Part shown: piece after piece, positions 32,283-44,003 of the stretch
Layout: each line of letters begins with the position of its first letter
How positions within the stretch are numbered: the first letter of the stretch is position 1
Origin: Hysterangium stoloniferum
Lineage: Eukaryota; Basidiomycota; Agaricomycetes; Hysterangiales; Hysterangiaceae
Reading direction: 5' to 3'
Length of the DNA stretch: 64,000 nucleotides
NCBI GenBank assembly: GCA_015178975.1
Contig: WHVD01000138.1
Location: 156,018 to 220,017 of the forward strand
The notes under the pieces: model-generated
Told to the model about the DNA's origin: nothing
Databases searched by the model: none
Seen by the model: only the letters and a program-made list of their open reading frames with translations
Translations under genes and position numbers: made by a program

Positions 32283-35059
32283 CCCTCCCTTAATCAGAAT
32301 GTAGTCCAACAAGATGTGAGAATGCTTTGACCTTTTGCCTGGTGAGTGGTTTTGTGAACATATTTGGTGGGATTATCATTCATAGTGACTGTTAGGATAC
32401 ATACAGGGTAGGTCTCCGGAGAAACCTGTGGAATATCTGGTAGGACTTGGCTTCAGCTTATAGGCTGCACCCTCGCTAGATCGTGTTGTCCAATTTCAGA
32501 CAGGCAGATGGGAATCCCAGGGAGTCTGGGTGGGGGTCGTGGGTCGTGAGTTGTAAGTCGGAGGTTGTGGGTCGTGAGTCGAGACTGGTGAGAGAGATAG
32601 ATACACCGGAGCCTGTGGGCTCTGACTAGTGCGAGCGGTGTGAATCAAGTAGGGTTTTAGAGTGGAAAATGTATTAGATTACTGGGGGGAATCTAAGCCA
32701 ATTTTCTGACTGGATTGTATGTACAACATCTGCCAGTTTAAATAGACCATGGAGTAAATGTCATACCGAATCCAGTAATAATGAAATGAAATGAGCAAAA
32801 CATAAAACGGGAATAGTAAACACCAAATTGGTGTTAGGAATGGGACGGAACGGAGTGGAGTCTGAATAGTGACAAATCATAAACTATAACGGGAAATGGA
32901 GTGGGAGCAGAGTCTGAATCGTGACAGGTCATTTGACTAAAACGGGAATGGGGCTCAGTTAGAGGGATGACAGGTATTCTGAGCAGGGTCCGGTGACTGA
33001 TGCGCAGGACGAGGTTGGAATTAGACAGAGACGGGGTCTGGTGAGTATTCCAGTGACTGAAAGACAATGTAACAAAGACGAATGTAGATGAGTCTGATGT
33101 ACGGAGTCCGGTGGGAATTCCGGTGAACTGATCATGGGTGCATATAAGTTGGTGCATATAAGTTGGTGCCCGGAGTCCAGTGGGATTTCCGGTCATAACA
33201 GTGACATAATGTATCAATACCAATTGTCTGTTCACCACATTGTGGATAAAATGATATCAGATATCAATATGTTTCATATGTGTGAAATTCATCATTTTTG
33301 ACAATAGCAATTGCAGATTGATTATCACAATGAATTGTAATAGGACATGTGAGGGGGCAGGCAATTCTGGCCAGGAATGCACATATCCAAAGTGCCTCCT
33401 TTGTAGTGTGAGTGGCAGCTATGTATTCTGCTTCTGACATTGACAGTGTGACAATAGGCTGCTTCTTTGAGCTCCAAGATATGGCACCTCCATCTATGAT
33501 GAAGACATAACCTGAAATTGAGTGCCGGTGCTCCTGTGTTTCCCAATCTGCATCAGTGAAGCCCTCCAATGCATTCTGTGAGTTTCTTCCTCTGTTTCTG
33601 AGTACTAACCATTAATCTCTGGTTCCTTTCAGATACCTAAATACCCTTTTTATGGCTTCCCAATGTGGGCATCCAGGATTCTGCATAAATTGTGCAAGGT
33701 GGGATACAGCAGACATTATGTCTGGATGAGTACCAAGTGCTGTGTATATGGCCTCTTGATAGGGGACATCCTGCATATCTTCAAAATGCTTGGGTGTATG
33801 TACTAGGTAATTGGGAGATGGCAAGACAGTGGTGTGGGTCTAGTGGTGCTGTTAGTGGTTTTGTATCTTGTAGACTGAAATGTGCTACAATTTTGTTGAT
33901 GTATGTACAATCATTGGGAAAATGATATTGTCCTTTTGGTGCAATTCCTTTTGACTTTGATCCCTAAAAGCCATTTAAGCTCTCCTAAGTCTTTGATCTT
34001 GAATTCAACATGCAATTGGTCCTTGAACATCATTATAGCTGATTTCAAATTCCCAGCTAGTGTCATGTCATCAACATCTACAGCAATGATTAGTGCATCC
34101 CCATTTGTGTACCTATAAAATACAGCATGTTCAACTTGACACATTGTAAATCTGATCCTGAACATACAAAACACCACATAGGTGTTCATACCATTCTTGG
34201 CCAGCCTGTTTTAGTCTGTATATGTATTGTGTGTTTGAGCAGACAAACCATATGCTCCTTTCCTGGGACCTCAAGACCTTTTGGCTGTCTCATATATATT
34301 GTTTCTGTGTGAGATATGCAGCATCAATGTCAGTTTGCTCTAGCTCCCAGTCATTTTGGGCAGCAATGGTGGCAATAGTATGAATTGTGGTGAGTTTTGC
34401 AGTAGGTGAAAACATCTCATTATAGTTGATTCCTTCTACTTGGGAAAATCCCTGCACTACAAACCTAGATTTTAGTCACTGATTTCACTGTTAGGGCCAT
34501 GTTTGTATATCATGACGACTTTACTGCCTATGATATTTGCATTCTTTGGTGGTTCAACAAGTTTTCACATCCCTGTATTGATGTGGTGTTGCATGTCCTT
34601 CTCAAGGGATGTTTTCCACTTTGGCCAGTCACCTCAATGTTTTGCCTCTTCAACATTTGCTGGTGGATTGTCCAGTACATGCATCGAGATTGCTGGTAAT
34701 GTATTGTCAAACTTGCTCTCAAGTTCTTTGCTGATATGTAATAGTGCTGCAACAGCTGCTGTATCTTTTGGCATTGGGATCTGTATGCCCTTGGGGAATG
34801 TGGGTCCTTTTTGACATGCTTCTGCTGATCCTTGTCCACTGGTGATATTGCAGATGTAAGCTGATGGTTTTCACATGTGATAGCCTTGACCTGATGTTTT
34901 GACTTCTGATAGTGGCATGGTTTCTTCAAAGTCTTCTAGGGGGTCTACATATGCATGCAAATTCAATTCCATTGATGATAATGACTTCAAATCTATACCA
35001 TTGATTGTACAAAACATGATCCAAAAAGCTCTATCTACAGTGCAAACCTGATGGACCAA
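32283..35059 (-). pseudogene. Ty1/copia pol remnant
   Basis: The minus strand carries, from right to left, a decayed RT (about 34930-34300), the VDVDDMTLAG active-site region and FKIKDLGELKWLLGIKV (33911-34189), the connection (ALGTHPDIMSAVSHLAQFMQ, 33612-33824), and RNase H (GFTDADWETQEHRHSISGYV, SKKQPIVTLSMSEAEYIAAT, HCDNQSAIAI; 33264-33569). Frameshifts and stops separate these blocks. A family-1 solo LTR cuts the end of RNase H at 32390. Integrase and gag are missing, and the 5' side is truncated near 35060. Confidence 0.88.
32390..33200 (+). mobile_element. Solo LTR, family 1, copy 2
   Basis: 811 bp, TGTTAGGATAC...GGTCATAACA, with a perfect 5-bp target duplication GTGAC (32385-32389 and 33201-33205). 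Inserted in the distal part of the minus-strand copia pol. Confidence 0.92.
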
Positions 35060-35698
35060 ATTTGATCAGCAAAGTGGTTGGTGTCAATATATATAGAAAT
35101 ACTTGAGCTAATATCATTAAACAGGGGATACTCCCAAAAGACCTATATACATTCCCAAGTCCTGTCCTAGTCCAAGATTTGTAGGATGGGAAAAATATCT
35201 CAGGAGACTCCAGAACTTTTTTACCCCTCAGAGTTCACACTCTGGGTGGAAGCATTTCCTGTTGTATGGTATGGAAGGAGTTGGGAAAACACAGATTTGT
35301 TTGAAATTCATTGAAGAACTCATGAACAATAGCTAGTGAGCTGCAAATCATTTGATTGCTCTTGCTAGTACTCAGTTAGTAATTTTAAGTAACTTTTCCA
35401 AGATTTTATGGATAGATGCCACAAATGCAGAAACTCTAGCAAATGGTATTTTAATTATTGCAGATGAGCCTAATGCAAAATTACATGATGTTGAAAAGTC
35501 TGTTGAAGCTGTTTTAGAATGGCTTGCACAGATTCAAAAGAAATACCTCTTTGTCTTTGACAATGCTGATGGAATGGATGGAGTGGTTAAAGACTATTTG
35601 CCACATATCCACTGGATTCATGTATGTATTACTAGCCATAATCCTAAACTGTGCAACAATGTGACAGATTTTCTAAAAGTTGATCCAATGGAGAGGGA

Positions 35699-36523
35699 TG
35701 TTAAGGCATGTGCAAAGCTTAGTGGAGGGTTTCCGGAGAAACCTGCAGATATTCCAGTAGGACTTGGCTTCAGCTTATAGGCTGTGCCCTCGTGAGATCA
35801 TAGCATCCAATTTCAAACAGGTGGATGGAAAACCCAGGGAGTCTGGGTGTAGTTGATACATATGTAGGTCGAGGGTTGATATGTTGAAGGACCAGTTGGA
35901 AAGCCCGTGGGCTCTGACAAGGTCAATAGTGAGCATGTGATATGAGAAATGGGGATGGAGTGACCAGTCAGAAAACCTGCAGGCTCTAATGAGGTCGATA
36001 GCATTGTGAGATGGGGATGAAGTGGGTATGTGCTAAGGGAGGACTTAGTCTGAAAACTTAGTTGATTTTCTGACCGGATTGTATGCACAACATTAGCTAG
36101 TTTATATAGACTGTAGAATGTATGCAATACCAAATCTGGTAATAATGAGATCCAAACAAGTAATCATGAAATGAGATAAGTAAACACCAAATTAGGTGTT
36201 AGGGGCAGAATGTAATGGAGGTGGAGTCTGAAACATGACAGGTCATTAGACCATAATGGGAACAGGGCTCAGTTGGAGAGCTGTTGGGTTATCCGGGCAG
36301 AGCCTGGTGACTGGGGCATGGAATGGGGTCGGACATAGACAGGCTTTGATGTGCATGGGTCCAGTGGGGTCCAGTGACTGATGCACGAGACACAGAGAGT
36401 TGGGTGTAGACAGGCTTGATGTCTGGGTCCTGGCAGGTTTTCTGGTTTAGCTGTAACTTGGTATAGCAAGTCAGGTGCATGTAGGATGGAGTCCAGAGCC
36501 TGGCAGGTCTTCCAGTCCTAACA
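35699..36523 (+). mobile_element. Solo LTR, family 1, copy 3, inside the second NLR
   Basis: 825 bp, diverged from the other copies, from TGTTAAGGCATG to CAGTCCTAACA, with the characteristic TTTCCGGAGAAACC and GGACTTGGCTTCAGCTTAT blocks. Perfect 5-bp target duplication AGGGA (35694-35698 and 36524-36528). The NB-ARC frame is consistent on both sides. Confidence 0.92.
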
Positions 36524-37329
36524 AGGGATGATGCACTTACTCTATTTAAAGCTGCAGCTAACTCTGACAATGAAACTGCTATTCAAGAACTGTCTAAACA
36601 AATTGTTACTACACTTGGCTTCCTTCCTCAACCATCTCAAATGGACTCTGTCCAGTGACAGAGTATCTGGTCATGTATAAAAAATATCAGGTGGATTTCT
36701 TTGATGCAGACAATCCATCAATGAAAGGAGTATCTGGATATAATCACAGTATTTATAGCACTTTAAAAGTGTCATATAGTATGATTGAGAAGAAGGCTAC
36801 AGAGTCAAGAAGTGCAAAAGATGGATTATTCATTCTGAAAGTTCTGGGATTCTTTCATCACCAGAATATTATGGAAACCATTTTCAAACAAGCTGCAGAG
36901 TTGCCACCAGCAACTACATGTGGTGGTATATTACAAACTACCACATCTGAGCTTCCAGATCAGTTACTCAAATCCAATGGTGATGGACAGTGGCTAAGTC
37001 TGCCATTCAGAGAAGCCATGCAGGTCTTTTGTGATTATTCACTCCTTTCCAGAGATCCTGCCACACAAAAGTCATTTTCTTGGACAATGCATCCTGTCAT
37101 TCTTTTGTGGATAAGAGACCAGGCACTGGGTATTGACAATGTCCCTCATTTGTATGCAGCCAGAGCACTAATAACAGGATGTATCAATATGTCTGATGAT
37201 ACAGGGAATGGCAAGGTGTTCCAACAAGAACATTTGCTACACATTGTAACAAATGAGGCAGCAATGAATGGGAAGAAAAAATATATATTATGATGATCTC
37301 TGTATGAGGTTTGCCTTTGTATACAAGGA

Positions 37330-38443
37330 GACCAACAGATAGTCAGATGCAGTACAACTTCAGATGGCTATAGATGAGGCTAGAGAGGACATGCTAGGCA
37401 CTGAGCACATATACACCCTGACTGCCAGGGCTGACTTGGCAGGAACATACTGCAAGATAGGAAGATGGCCAGATGCAGAAGGACTGCAGGTCCAAGTTTG
37501 AGAGGCCAGGGAGCAAATCCTAGGGAGTGAACACCTACAAACTGTAGCCTCTAGAAGTGACTTGGCAAACACATATGCTAATATGGGAAGATGGCCAGAT
37601 GCAGAAAGGCTGCAGGTCCATGTGTTGGCAGCCAGGGAGACAATTCTAGGAAATGAACAACTGAATAACTTGGCATTGACATATTACAACATGGGAAGAT
37701 GGGCAGATGCAGAAAGACTGCAGGTCCAGGTGTTGAAGGCCAGGGAGAGAATCCTAGGAGTAGAACACCCATACACTCTAACTTCCAGGAATGCCTTGGC
37801 CACCACACTTTCCAGGATGGGAAGATGGGCAAATGCAGAAAGACTGCACATCCAGGTGTTGGAGGTCAGGGAAAGGATCCCAGGGACTGAACAGGCATAC
37901 ACTCTGACCTCCAGGGACTCCTTGGGATTGACATATTCCAATATGGGAAGATGGGCAGATGCAGAAAGACTGCAGGTCCAGGTGTTGAAGGCCAGGGAGA
38001 GAATCCTAGGAACAGAACACCCATACACCCTAACCTCCAGGAATGACTTGGCAAAGATATATTCTCACATGGGAAAATGGCCAGATGCAGAAAGACTGCA
38101 AGTCCAGGTTTTGGATTGCAGGGAAAGAATCCTTGGGTATGAAGACCCACACACCCTCATCTCCAGGAATCACTTAGTAAACACTTATTCGAAGATTGGA
38201 AAATTCCCAGCTGCAAAAGAAATCCAGGTCCAGGTGTTATCAGCCATAGAGCAAATCTTAGGATTTGAACACCCAGAGACCCTGACCTCTAGGAATGATT
38301 TGGCATGGATATATTGCAATATAGGAAGATGGCAAGATGCAGAAAGTTTGCAGGTCCAGGTGTTAGAGGCCAGAGAGTGAATCCTAGGGACTGAGCACCC
38401 AGACACCCTGGCATCAAGGGTTGAAGCTCAAATTGACATCTTC
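37330..38443 (+). repeat. Diverged TPR array of the second NLR
   Basis: About nine 42-residue TPR units recognisable by TLTSRNDLA, MGRWADAERLQVQVLEARE and ERILGTEHP. One unit has a deletion (GNEQLNNLALTYYNMGRW). A TGA interrupts the first full unit near 37499 and another stands at 38380. Units differ from each other far more than in the intact NLR, and the consensus differs too, so homogenisation is not shared between the loci. Confidence 0.88.
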
Positions 38444-38470
38444 TGATATGGGAAGGGAAACCCACACCTG

Positions 38471-38492
38471 GAGGGTTAAATATTTAACCCTC
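38471..38492. terminator. Perfect 22-bp palindrome after the second NLR
   Basis: GAGGGTTAAAT is followed directly by its reverse complement, then by a T-rich tract (ATTTTTCTTTCTC). It sits about 90 bp after the last TPR codon. Such a structure could mark an RNA 3' end or be a protein-binding site; nothing else in the sequence decides. Confidence 0.4.
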
Positions 38493-39234
38493 ATTTTTCT
38501 TTCTCTTTTTATCAAATACTGTGTCCAGTTTATGTAGGCCACACCTTATCCCACATATCAATGCATTATTTCTCACAAAGACCATCTCAATTTTAATAAC
38601 ACTGACATTGATTGAATATAGTATTTAGATCTAGCACAGGGAGACCACAGGAATCATTACCTTATGTAATAACTCATGCATATAGATACTGGTATGGGCA
38701 TTACTGGTTACCATCTGAGCTTTACTTGTAACTGTCATATACTAAGTATCAATATACTGTCCCTGGTACTGTTTAAGTAGTGTGATATAAGTAAACAGGG
38801 TTACCTTTAAACAACTGTTTACAAGTATCAGGTTTATTTTTGATATCTTTTTCACCTCACTCAAAGCACTAGAAATAATGTTGAAAATTTATTTATTGTT
38901 CTATTTACAGTTAGTATCACCATCTATTAGTTACATATAATTATGGGAAAGAGAAACAGCCAACATCAATCAACATCATGAAACCTAGTGTCATTGAAAT
39001 TGACCCCTGTGCACTACAGGATATTGTCCCCACAGTCACCTGTACATAAAGAGGGAGTTGACAGCCCTCTGTCACTAATATCAGTTGCCACTATCCATGT
39101 ATCATGCTGGAATATCAGTGTACCATCCTAGAAATTACAGGGGATACTGCCCTACATGGATAGGTTCTGTTCATCCCAAATAATAAGGCTGACCTCTTTC
39201 ATCAGATTGGTTTATCTGAGCTTTCTTCACAGCT
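38493..39234. other. AT-rich stretch without genes
   Basis: No frame, repeat end or RNA gene was recognised here. Confidence 0.5.
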
Positions 39235-39528
39235 TTAAGCAAAGTGTATAAAAAGAAGCTTGGGCCACTTGAGGGTCCTGTAAATGAATGTGTCCAATGA
39301 CAAATCCCTTGTTTCTTGTTTTCCATTTTCTATCTTGTGCATTCCATGTGGAAAATTCAGGAAACTTAACATAGTGAAGTAAATGGGCTGTTCTACACCT
39401 ATTGCATTTTTAGCATTGGCCTCAAAATATGCCATCAGCTTGGTCTTGGAATGATGGGCAGCATCCAAAACTTCTTCTGGACCATCCATGCCATCAAAGA
39501 TAACTAATTGTTTATTCTCTAAATGCAC
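39235..39528 (-). pseudogene. Helitron-helicase-like fragment
   Basis: A 97-codon frame with SKTKLMAYFEANAK, MLSFLNFPHGMHKIENGK and IYRTLKWPKL. The pattern KLxAYFEAN...EFPxxxVWxxxxKxW is typical of the linker between the Rep and PIF1 helicase parts of fungal Helitron proteins. Here the W positions are lost and no helicase motif follows, so only a degraded remnant is supported. Confidence 0.4.
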
Positions 39529-39539
39529 AGGGCTATTAC

Positions 39540-40337
39540 AGCAGGTATTTGAGTATGAATCTCATTTTCCAAAAGTCTCCCAGTTTTTCTGGAAAAGGCC
39601 TGGAGAACCACTTGGAGACAGAGGTGGAAGCAACCATCAAATTTGGAGGAGTAGCATCATGGTTCGGGATTGCATGGGGTTGCATGGGGCTGGAATTATT
39701 TGTGAGGTTGAGGGAAAGATTGATGTGAAACAATTTGTAAGCATTTTGGAGTATGGTCTTCTGGTATGGAAGTGGAATTAATATTCCAATAGGACAATGA
39801 TTCCAAGCATACCTCAAAACTTGCTCAGGAATGGTTTGAAGAACCAAAATATCACAGTTCTGGACTAGCTAGCACAATCCCCAGACGTCAATCCCATTGA
39901 ATATCTCTGGAATATCTTGAAAAGGAAGATTTTGGATTATGAGGCACCAGCTAAGGGAATTTGGAAATTATGGGAGCAGATATCAACAGAGTGTGGGAAT
40001 ATCACTGAAGAAGATTGTTAGGGACTCATAGAATGTATGCCCAGAAGGTTGCAAGCTGTAATTAGGGCCAAGGAAGGCAATATGTACAAAGTACTGAACT
40101 GTTGTTTTGTACTTAAAAAATGATGCTCAAAAAAGTGTCCAAGTGTGTTCATGTTTTCAAAAACTCATAGTTCCACCAATTCTGATTGGACTAGGACAGA
40201 GTTGGAGTCATTTTGTAGCTGAGATATTAAAGTTCAGTTCTACCATTATACAATGATTATATAGATGCCCTGTGTGATTTGTTATTGGATTTTCTTTGAA
40301 AAAGTCTGAAACATTTGGACACTTTTTTGAGCCACTG
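39540..40337 (+). pseudogene. Tc1/mariner transposase C-terminal half with right terminal repeat
   Basis: The plus strand reads FWKRPGEPLGDR, SSIMVRDCMGLHGAGII, then in a shifted frame the DNDSKHTSKLAQEWF block and, in broken form, SPDVNPIEYLWNILKRK, the D and E regions of a DD34E transposase. The right end at 40337 is TTTGAGCCACTG, and an inverted relative of it (GCTCAAAAAAGTGTCCAA) lies at about 40130. The N-terminal half and left terminal repeat were not found. Several stops; inactive. Confidence 0.8.
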
Positions 40338-40524
40338 AACTTACTTTGACATATTTGAAAAATCTGAATCCAATTCAACTGTTACTCGAAACATTATCAG
40401 AAAAGAAGTATGCTTTGATCTTGGTGAGTCATTCATTAATTTCTGAGAAACATCAAAATCCAAGACTATTAATTTGATCACAATTCAACCTTATGGGCTC
40501 AGTCATAAGAGGGGAATACTGTCA

Positions 40525-42090
40525 TCACCATAAAAATTCCAATAATATTTAACTTGACTTTCCTTTGACATTCCTTTGATTTTTTACTTGACTTAATTTC
40601 TGACTTTTCTTCAACTTGATTTCCAACTTGACTTCCAACTTGTCTCAGATTGACATCATTTATAATTTCATTCTTATATCATCTTATAGTCATTGTTTAA
40701 CATTGAAAGGCATAAAAGGGGAATATATTAGGATCCCAGTCATTTGGCCCTCCCACAACCTTGTTCCACCTTCTCTGCCCTCTGGCTTCCTGCTATCAGT
40801 ACCCCTGACTATGGTGTCACTGCCCATAGTACCCTGACACTTGGTTCACTATGGTTTTCCATTTTTGTCATTTCATCCCATCTCCATTCCAATGCTCTCC
40901 CATTACCCATTCTACATGGAAATGTTATTTGTCACCTCATACCCTTTAGAATACCTTTGTTACATCATATTTAGTCCCAGTCAGATTCCTACCCCTTCCT
41001 GTGCTTCTTTTGACCTGTCACTACTTCTCACTTCCTTGATCGGGCCTCTGCTCATCCATTATACTTTTGTATAAAGTTCCTACCATATACATATTATACT
41101 ACTCTTCAGTTCTAATATTGACTTAGATTACCCCCATTTAGTCTTCAGTCACCTTGCTCTCTCCCTAATACCCTCAAAGGCATCACCAGCAAGCTGTGGC
41201 CCTTTATTCTATGACTCTTAGCATTTTGGCCCTCCAGTCAAAGAGCTAAGTGTTGTCTGTAGTTCTCATTATGCTATCCACTCTTGTCATGAACCTACAA
41301 GCTCAAATTCCAATAAAATTTAATTCAACATTCCTTTGACTTTCTTCACTTCAACTTCCTTCAACATTCTTTCAACATTCCTTCAACTTTTTGACTCAGT
41401 ATACTAACCTTTGACTTACCTCAGTTTGACATCATTTCTGATTTCATTCTGATATCATATTGTTGTCATAGGTAAATGATAAATAGTATAAAAGGGCAAT
41501 GATAGGAGTGAGGGAAGTTGGTCAGAAAATGTGTACCATAATCTGTATCATTACTATTGTATTATTAATTTGACTTCTATCCAAGATTTCTTTGACTTAA
41601 TTATTTGTGTGTTTCTGTGTCCTATCTTTGCCTCATGCTTTATCAACAGGATGAATTAATACTTCATTGAATGAGGAATCTGTACTCAATATTGTTGAAT
41701 ATTCTTCAATTGTTATTCAACTTTATTGAGTAAAATCTGATATGTGTCAACTCTGTCTGAAATACAAGAGCACCTTAACAGTTCGTATGAGGGAACAACA
41801 CATAAGTTGAAGCCAAGCTCCACTCATTTTATAGAGTCAGACCTCCCAACTAGTATGATCTCTATCATTGGCCCTCCAACATAGAGCCTCCTTTTACCTC
41901 TCTACTTAGATCTTAACACAATGAAAGGAGCCAGGGAAGGCAGTCAGAAAATCTGTATTATAGTTGCTCCATCTCCATATTATCTAATTCTCAAATACTT
42001 CTGATATAAGTCTGACTCAATAACCTGTGAGCCTTTGTGTAGTCTTTCACTTCATCTGCAGGATGAATTAATACTTCATTGAAAGAGGCA
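40525..42090 (+). repeat. Three partial copies of an LTR-like repeat (R5)
   Basis: Related stretches at about 40525-40727, 41290-41680 and 41925-42090 share ATTCCAATAA, runs of TTTGACTT/TTCAAC words, GACATCATTT, a TATA-like element (GCATAAAAGGG, AGTATAAAAGGG) and, in the last two, GTCAGAAAAT plus GGATGAATTAATACTTCATT. The order of elements (upstream region, TATA, short leader) suggests LTR fragments. Ends and target duplications could not be fixed. Confidence 0.45.
40728..41090 (+). repeat. Repeat R4, copy 1
   Basis: Aligns over about 350 bp with 47897-48250 in the same orientation: TCCCAGTCATTTGGCC, CACAACCTTGTT, CAATGCTCTCCCATTACC, TTCCTTGATyGGnCCTCTGC and TATAAAGTT at the end. Non-coding. 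Possibly a solo LTR or MITE; no target duplication seen. Confidence 0.6.
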
Positions 42091-43015
42091 TTCTGTATAT
42101 TGACAAAAGTCAAGGATATTTGATTCATGTTAGACACTAGAAAAAGGATTAAGAAGTATGAACAATACTTTAAACTAAATGAAGGTATTATTGCATAAGC
42201 TTTTAAACATGAGAGGTGCATTCTAGATAGATATTCTAAGTTAATATTCAAACTGAAGGATAGTATAGAAGATGGGGTTTTATACTAAAGTTCACAGAAA
42301 CACAGGAGGAAGGTGAAAATGGATATCTGATATTAATGGAACAGGAGATCAAGAAAAGAAACATGAAACACCAGAAAAAAGATAAATACTCTGAGATGGA
42401 AAATGATGTGATGAAATGATGTAAGGAATAATAGAATGCCATCAGAACAGAAATGGGATGGAGTGGCTAGAAAAGGAAATCATTAAGTAGACGTATTGTC
42501 AGGACATCATCATTGGAGATGCTGTTATGTACAGTATCAGCAACACCAATGTTAGGATGCCAGATGACAGTATTGTAAAGGGACCCTCTGTTACCAGGAA
42601 GCACTATTGTGAGCCCTGAGTCCCCTGAAGATGCTGTCATTTCTTCCAAACCACAGTTCATCATCTTATTGAAGCCCCTGAGTCCACAGTCCAACCCTTG
42701 CCTTTTGAGTCTTGCTATCCCTTTCCCAGACCTTCTGGCCTCATGCTAGGCATTCCTATCCATTCCCCTCACTTCCCTCTCCTTGTGGATATCAACTACT
42801 CCTGCTAATACCTCAGAGAAGTAGGTGACTAACTACAAAGGCTTGTAGCATTAGTGTTCCTTTGTGGGGAAGGGTCCTTGTTCTGTGTTAGGTAGAGTTA
42901 TTTTAAGACTATGGGTGCCTATGGGTCACACTGCACAGAGGGAATTCCTTAGACAGCTTCTCTTTGGATTCCCTCCTGCTAGGTGAGCTAGATAATTGTT
43001 TATATACATATCATT
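42091..43015. other. Unassigned stretch
   Basis: Short frames only (for example 42467-42694 on the minus strand), with no recognised motif. Confidence 0.4.
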
Positions 43016-43109
43016 TTTAATATTACTTTTAATTCCCTCCTGCTCGTTAAAAGTGTAGAAAATGAATGGCCAGACTGGGGATTGAACCTGGGCTTCTTCT
43101 GCATATATA

Positions 43110-43325
43110 CAGTAGGGGACAAAAACTGACCCAATGTTTTGATAATTCCCATTAAATGTTGTATAACTGATCACATAAATTTCCTAAAATGGTGAAAGTA
43201 TTCTAGCAGATGCCCTAGCATACTAACTTTCATATTCCCAAGTATTACATACATAATGTTGATGGAAATTGGTGTCATAGTGAATATTTAAAAATAACCA
43301 ATCATTGGGACAGTTTTGTCCCCTG
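43110..43325. repeat. Fold-back module at the transposase 3' end
   Basis: Besides the outer end at 43110, an inverted relative CATTGGGACAGTTTTGTCCCC stands at 43301-43321, so this end of the mariner can form its own hairpin of about 216 bp. The other end (46658) has no such inner copy. Confidence 0.75.
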
Positions 43326-44003
43326 CTCTTTTTGAATCAGATATCTTGTTATTCTAGTACTTTGTATGGCCTCCCTTGGCCTCTATTACAGTAGCTAGTC
43401 TTCTTGGAATACTTTCTATAAGTTTCTGACACTCCTGAGGCTCAATCTTTGGCCATTCCACTTCCACCCTCTCCCATAACTCCCAAACTCCCTTTGGTGG
43501 AGAAGGATATTTCTGGAGCTGTTTCTTCAAGTGGAACCAAAGATGTTCTATGGGATTCAGGTCTCAGGAGACTGTGCTGGCCAGTCTAACACCTGAATAT
43601 GATTTTCAGAAAACCATTTTTGTGCCATCTTTGATGTGTGTTTAGGGTCATTATCCTGCTGGAAAATGGCCTCACCTGCTGAATCTTCAATACTCTGGGA
43701 CAAGTGCTAAGCCAGGATCTCCACATATTGCATATTGTGCAGAATCCTTCCTTCCTTCAATCTCTGCAAGCATTCCCACTCCATTCCAACCTGTACAGCC
43801 CCACACCATGATATTTCCACCTCTATACTTATGTAACTGTAGGTTGGGTTGTCCTATCAGAAAGTGGTTCTTTAGCTTTCTTCCACACATACATATTAAT
43901 ATCCATCTAACCCAATCTTATTGATATTGGTCTCATCAGACCACAAGACCCTTTTCCAATCATCCACAGTCCAGTTTTGGTACTTGAGGGTAAAGTGTAA
44001 CCT

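Larger units (their letters stand above)
35157..38443 (+). pseudogene. Second NLR (NB-ARC / TPR), disrupted
   Basis: A paralogue of the NLR at 8213. It opens with PSPRFVGWEKYLRRLQNFF, Walker A GMEGVGKTQICLKFIEE, an intron at about 35335-35390 in the same position as in the first NLR, and Walker B KKYLFVFDNADGMD. At 35698 a solo LTR splits the domain. The frame resumes after it (DDALTLFKAAANSDNE, QIVTTLGFLP), then small deletions shift the frame before LCPVTEYLVMYKK. WTMHPVILLWIRDQA marks the MHD-like region. TPR units (37330-38443) contain at least two in-frame stops. The N-terminal hydrolase is missing: copia sequence lies directly upstream. Not functional as a receptor, though fragments could still be transcribed. 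Confidence 0.92.
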
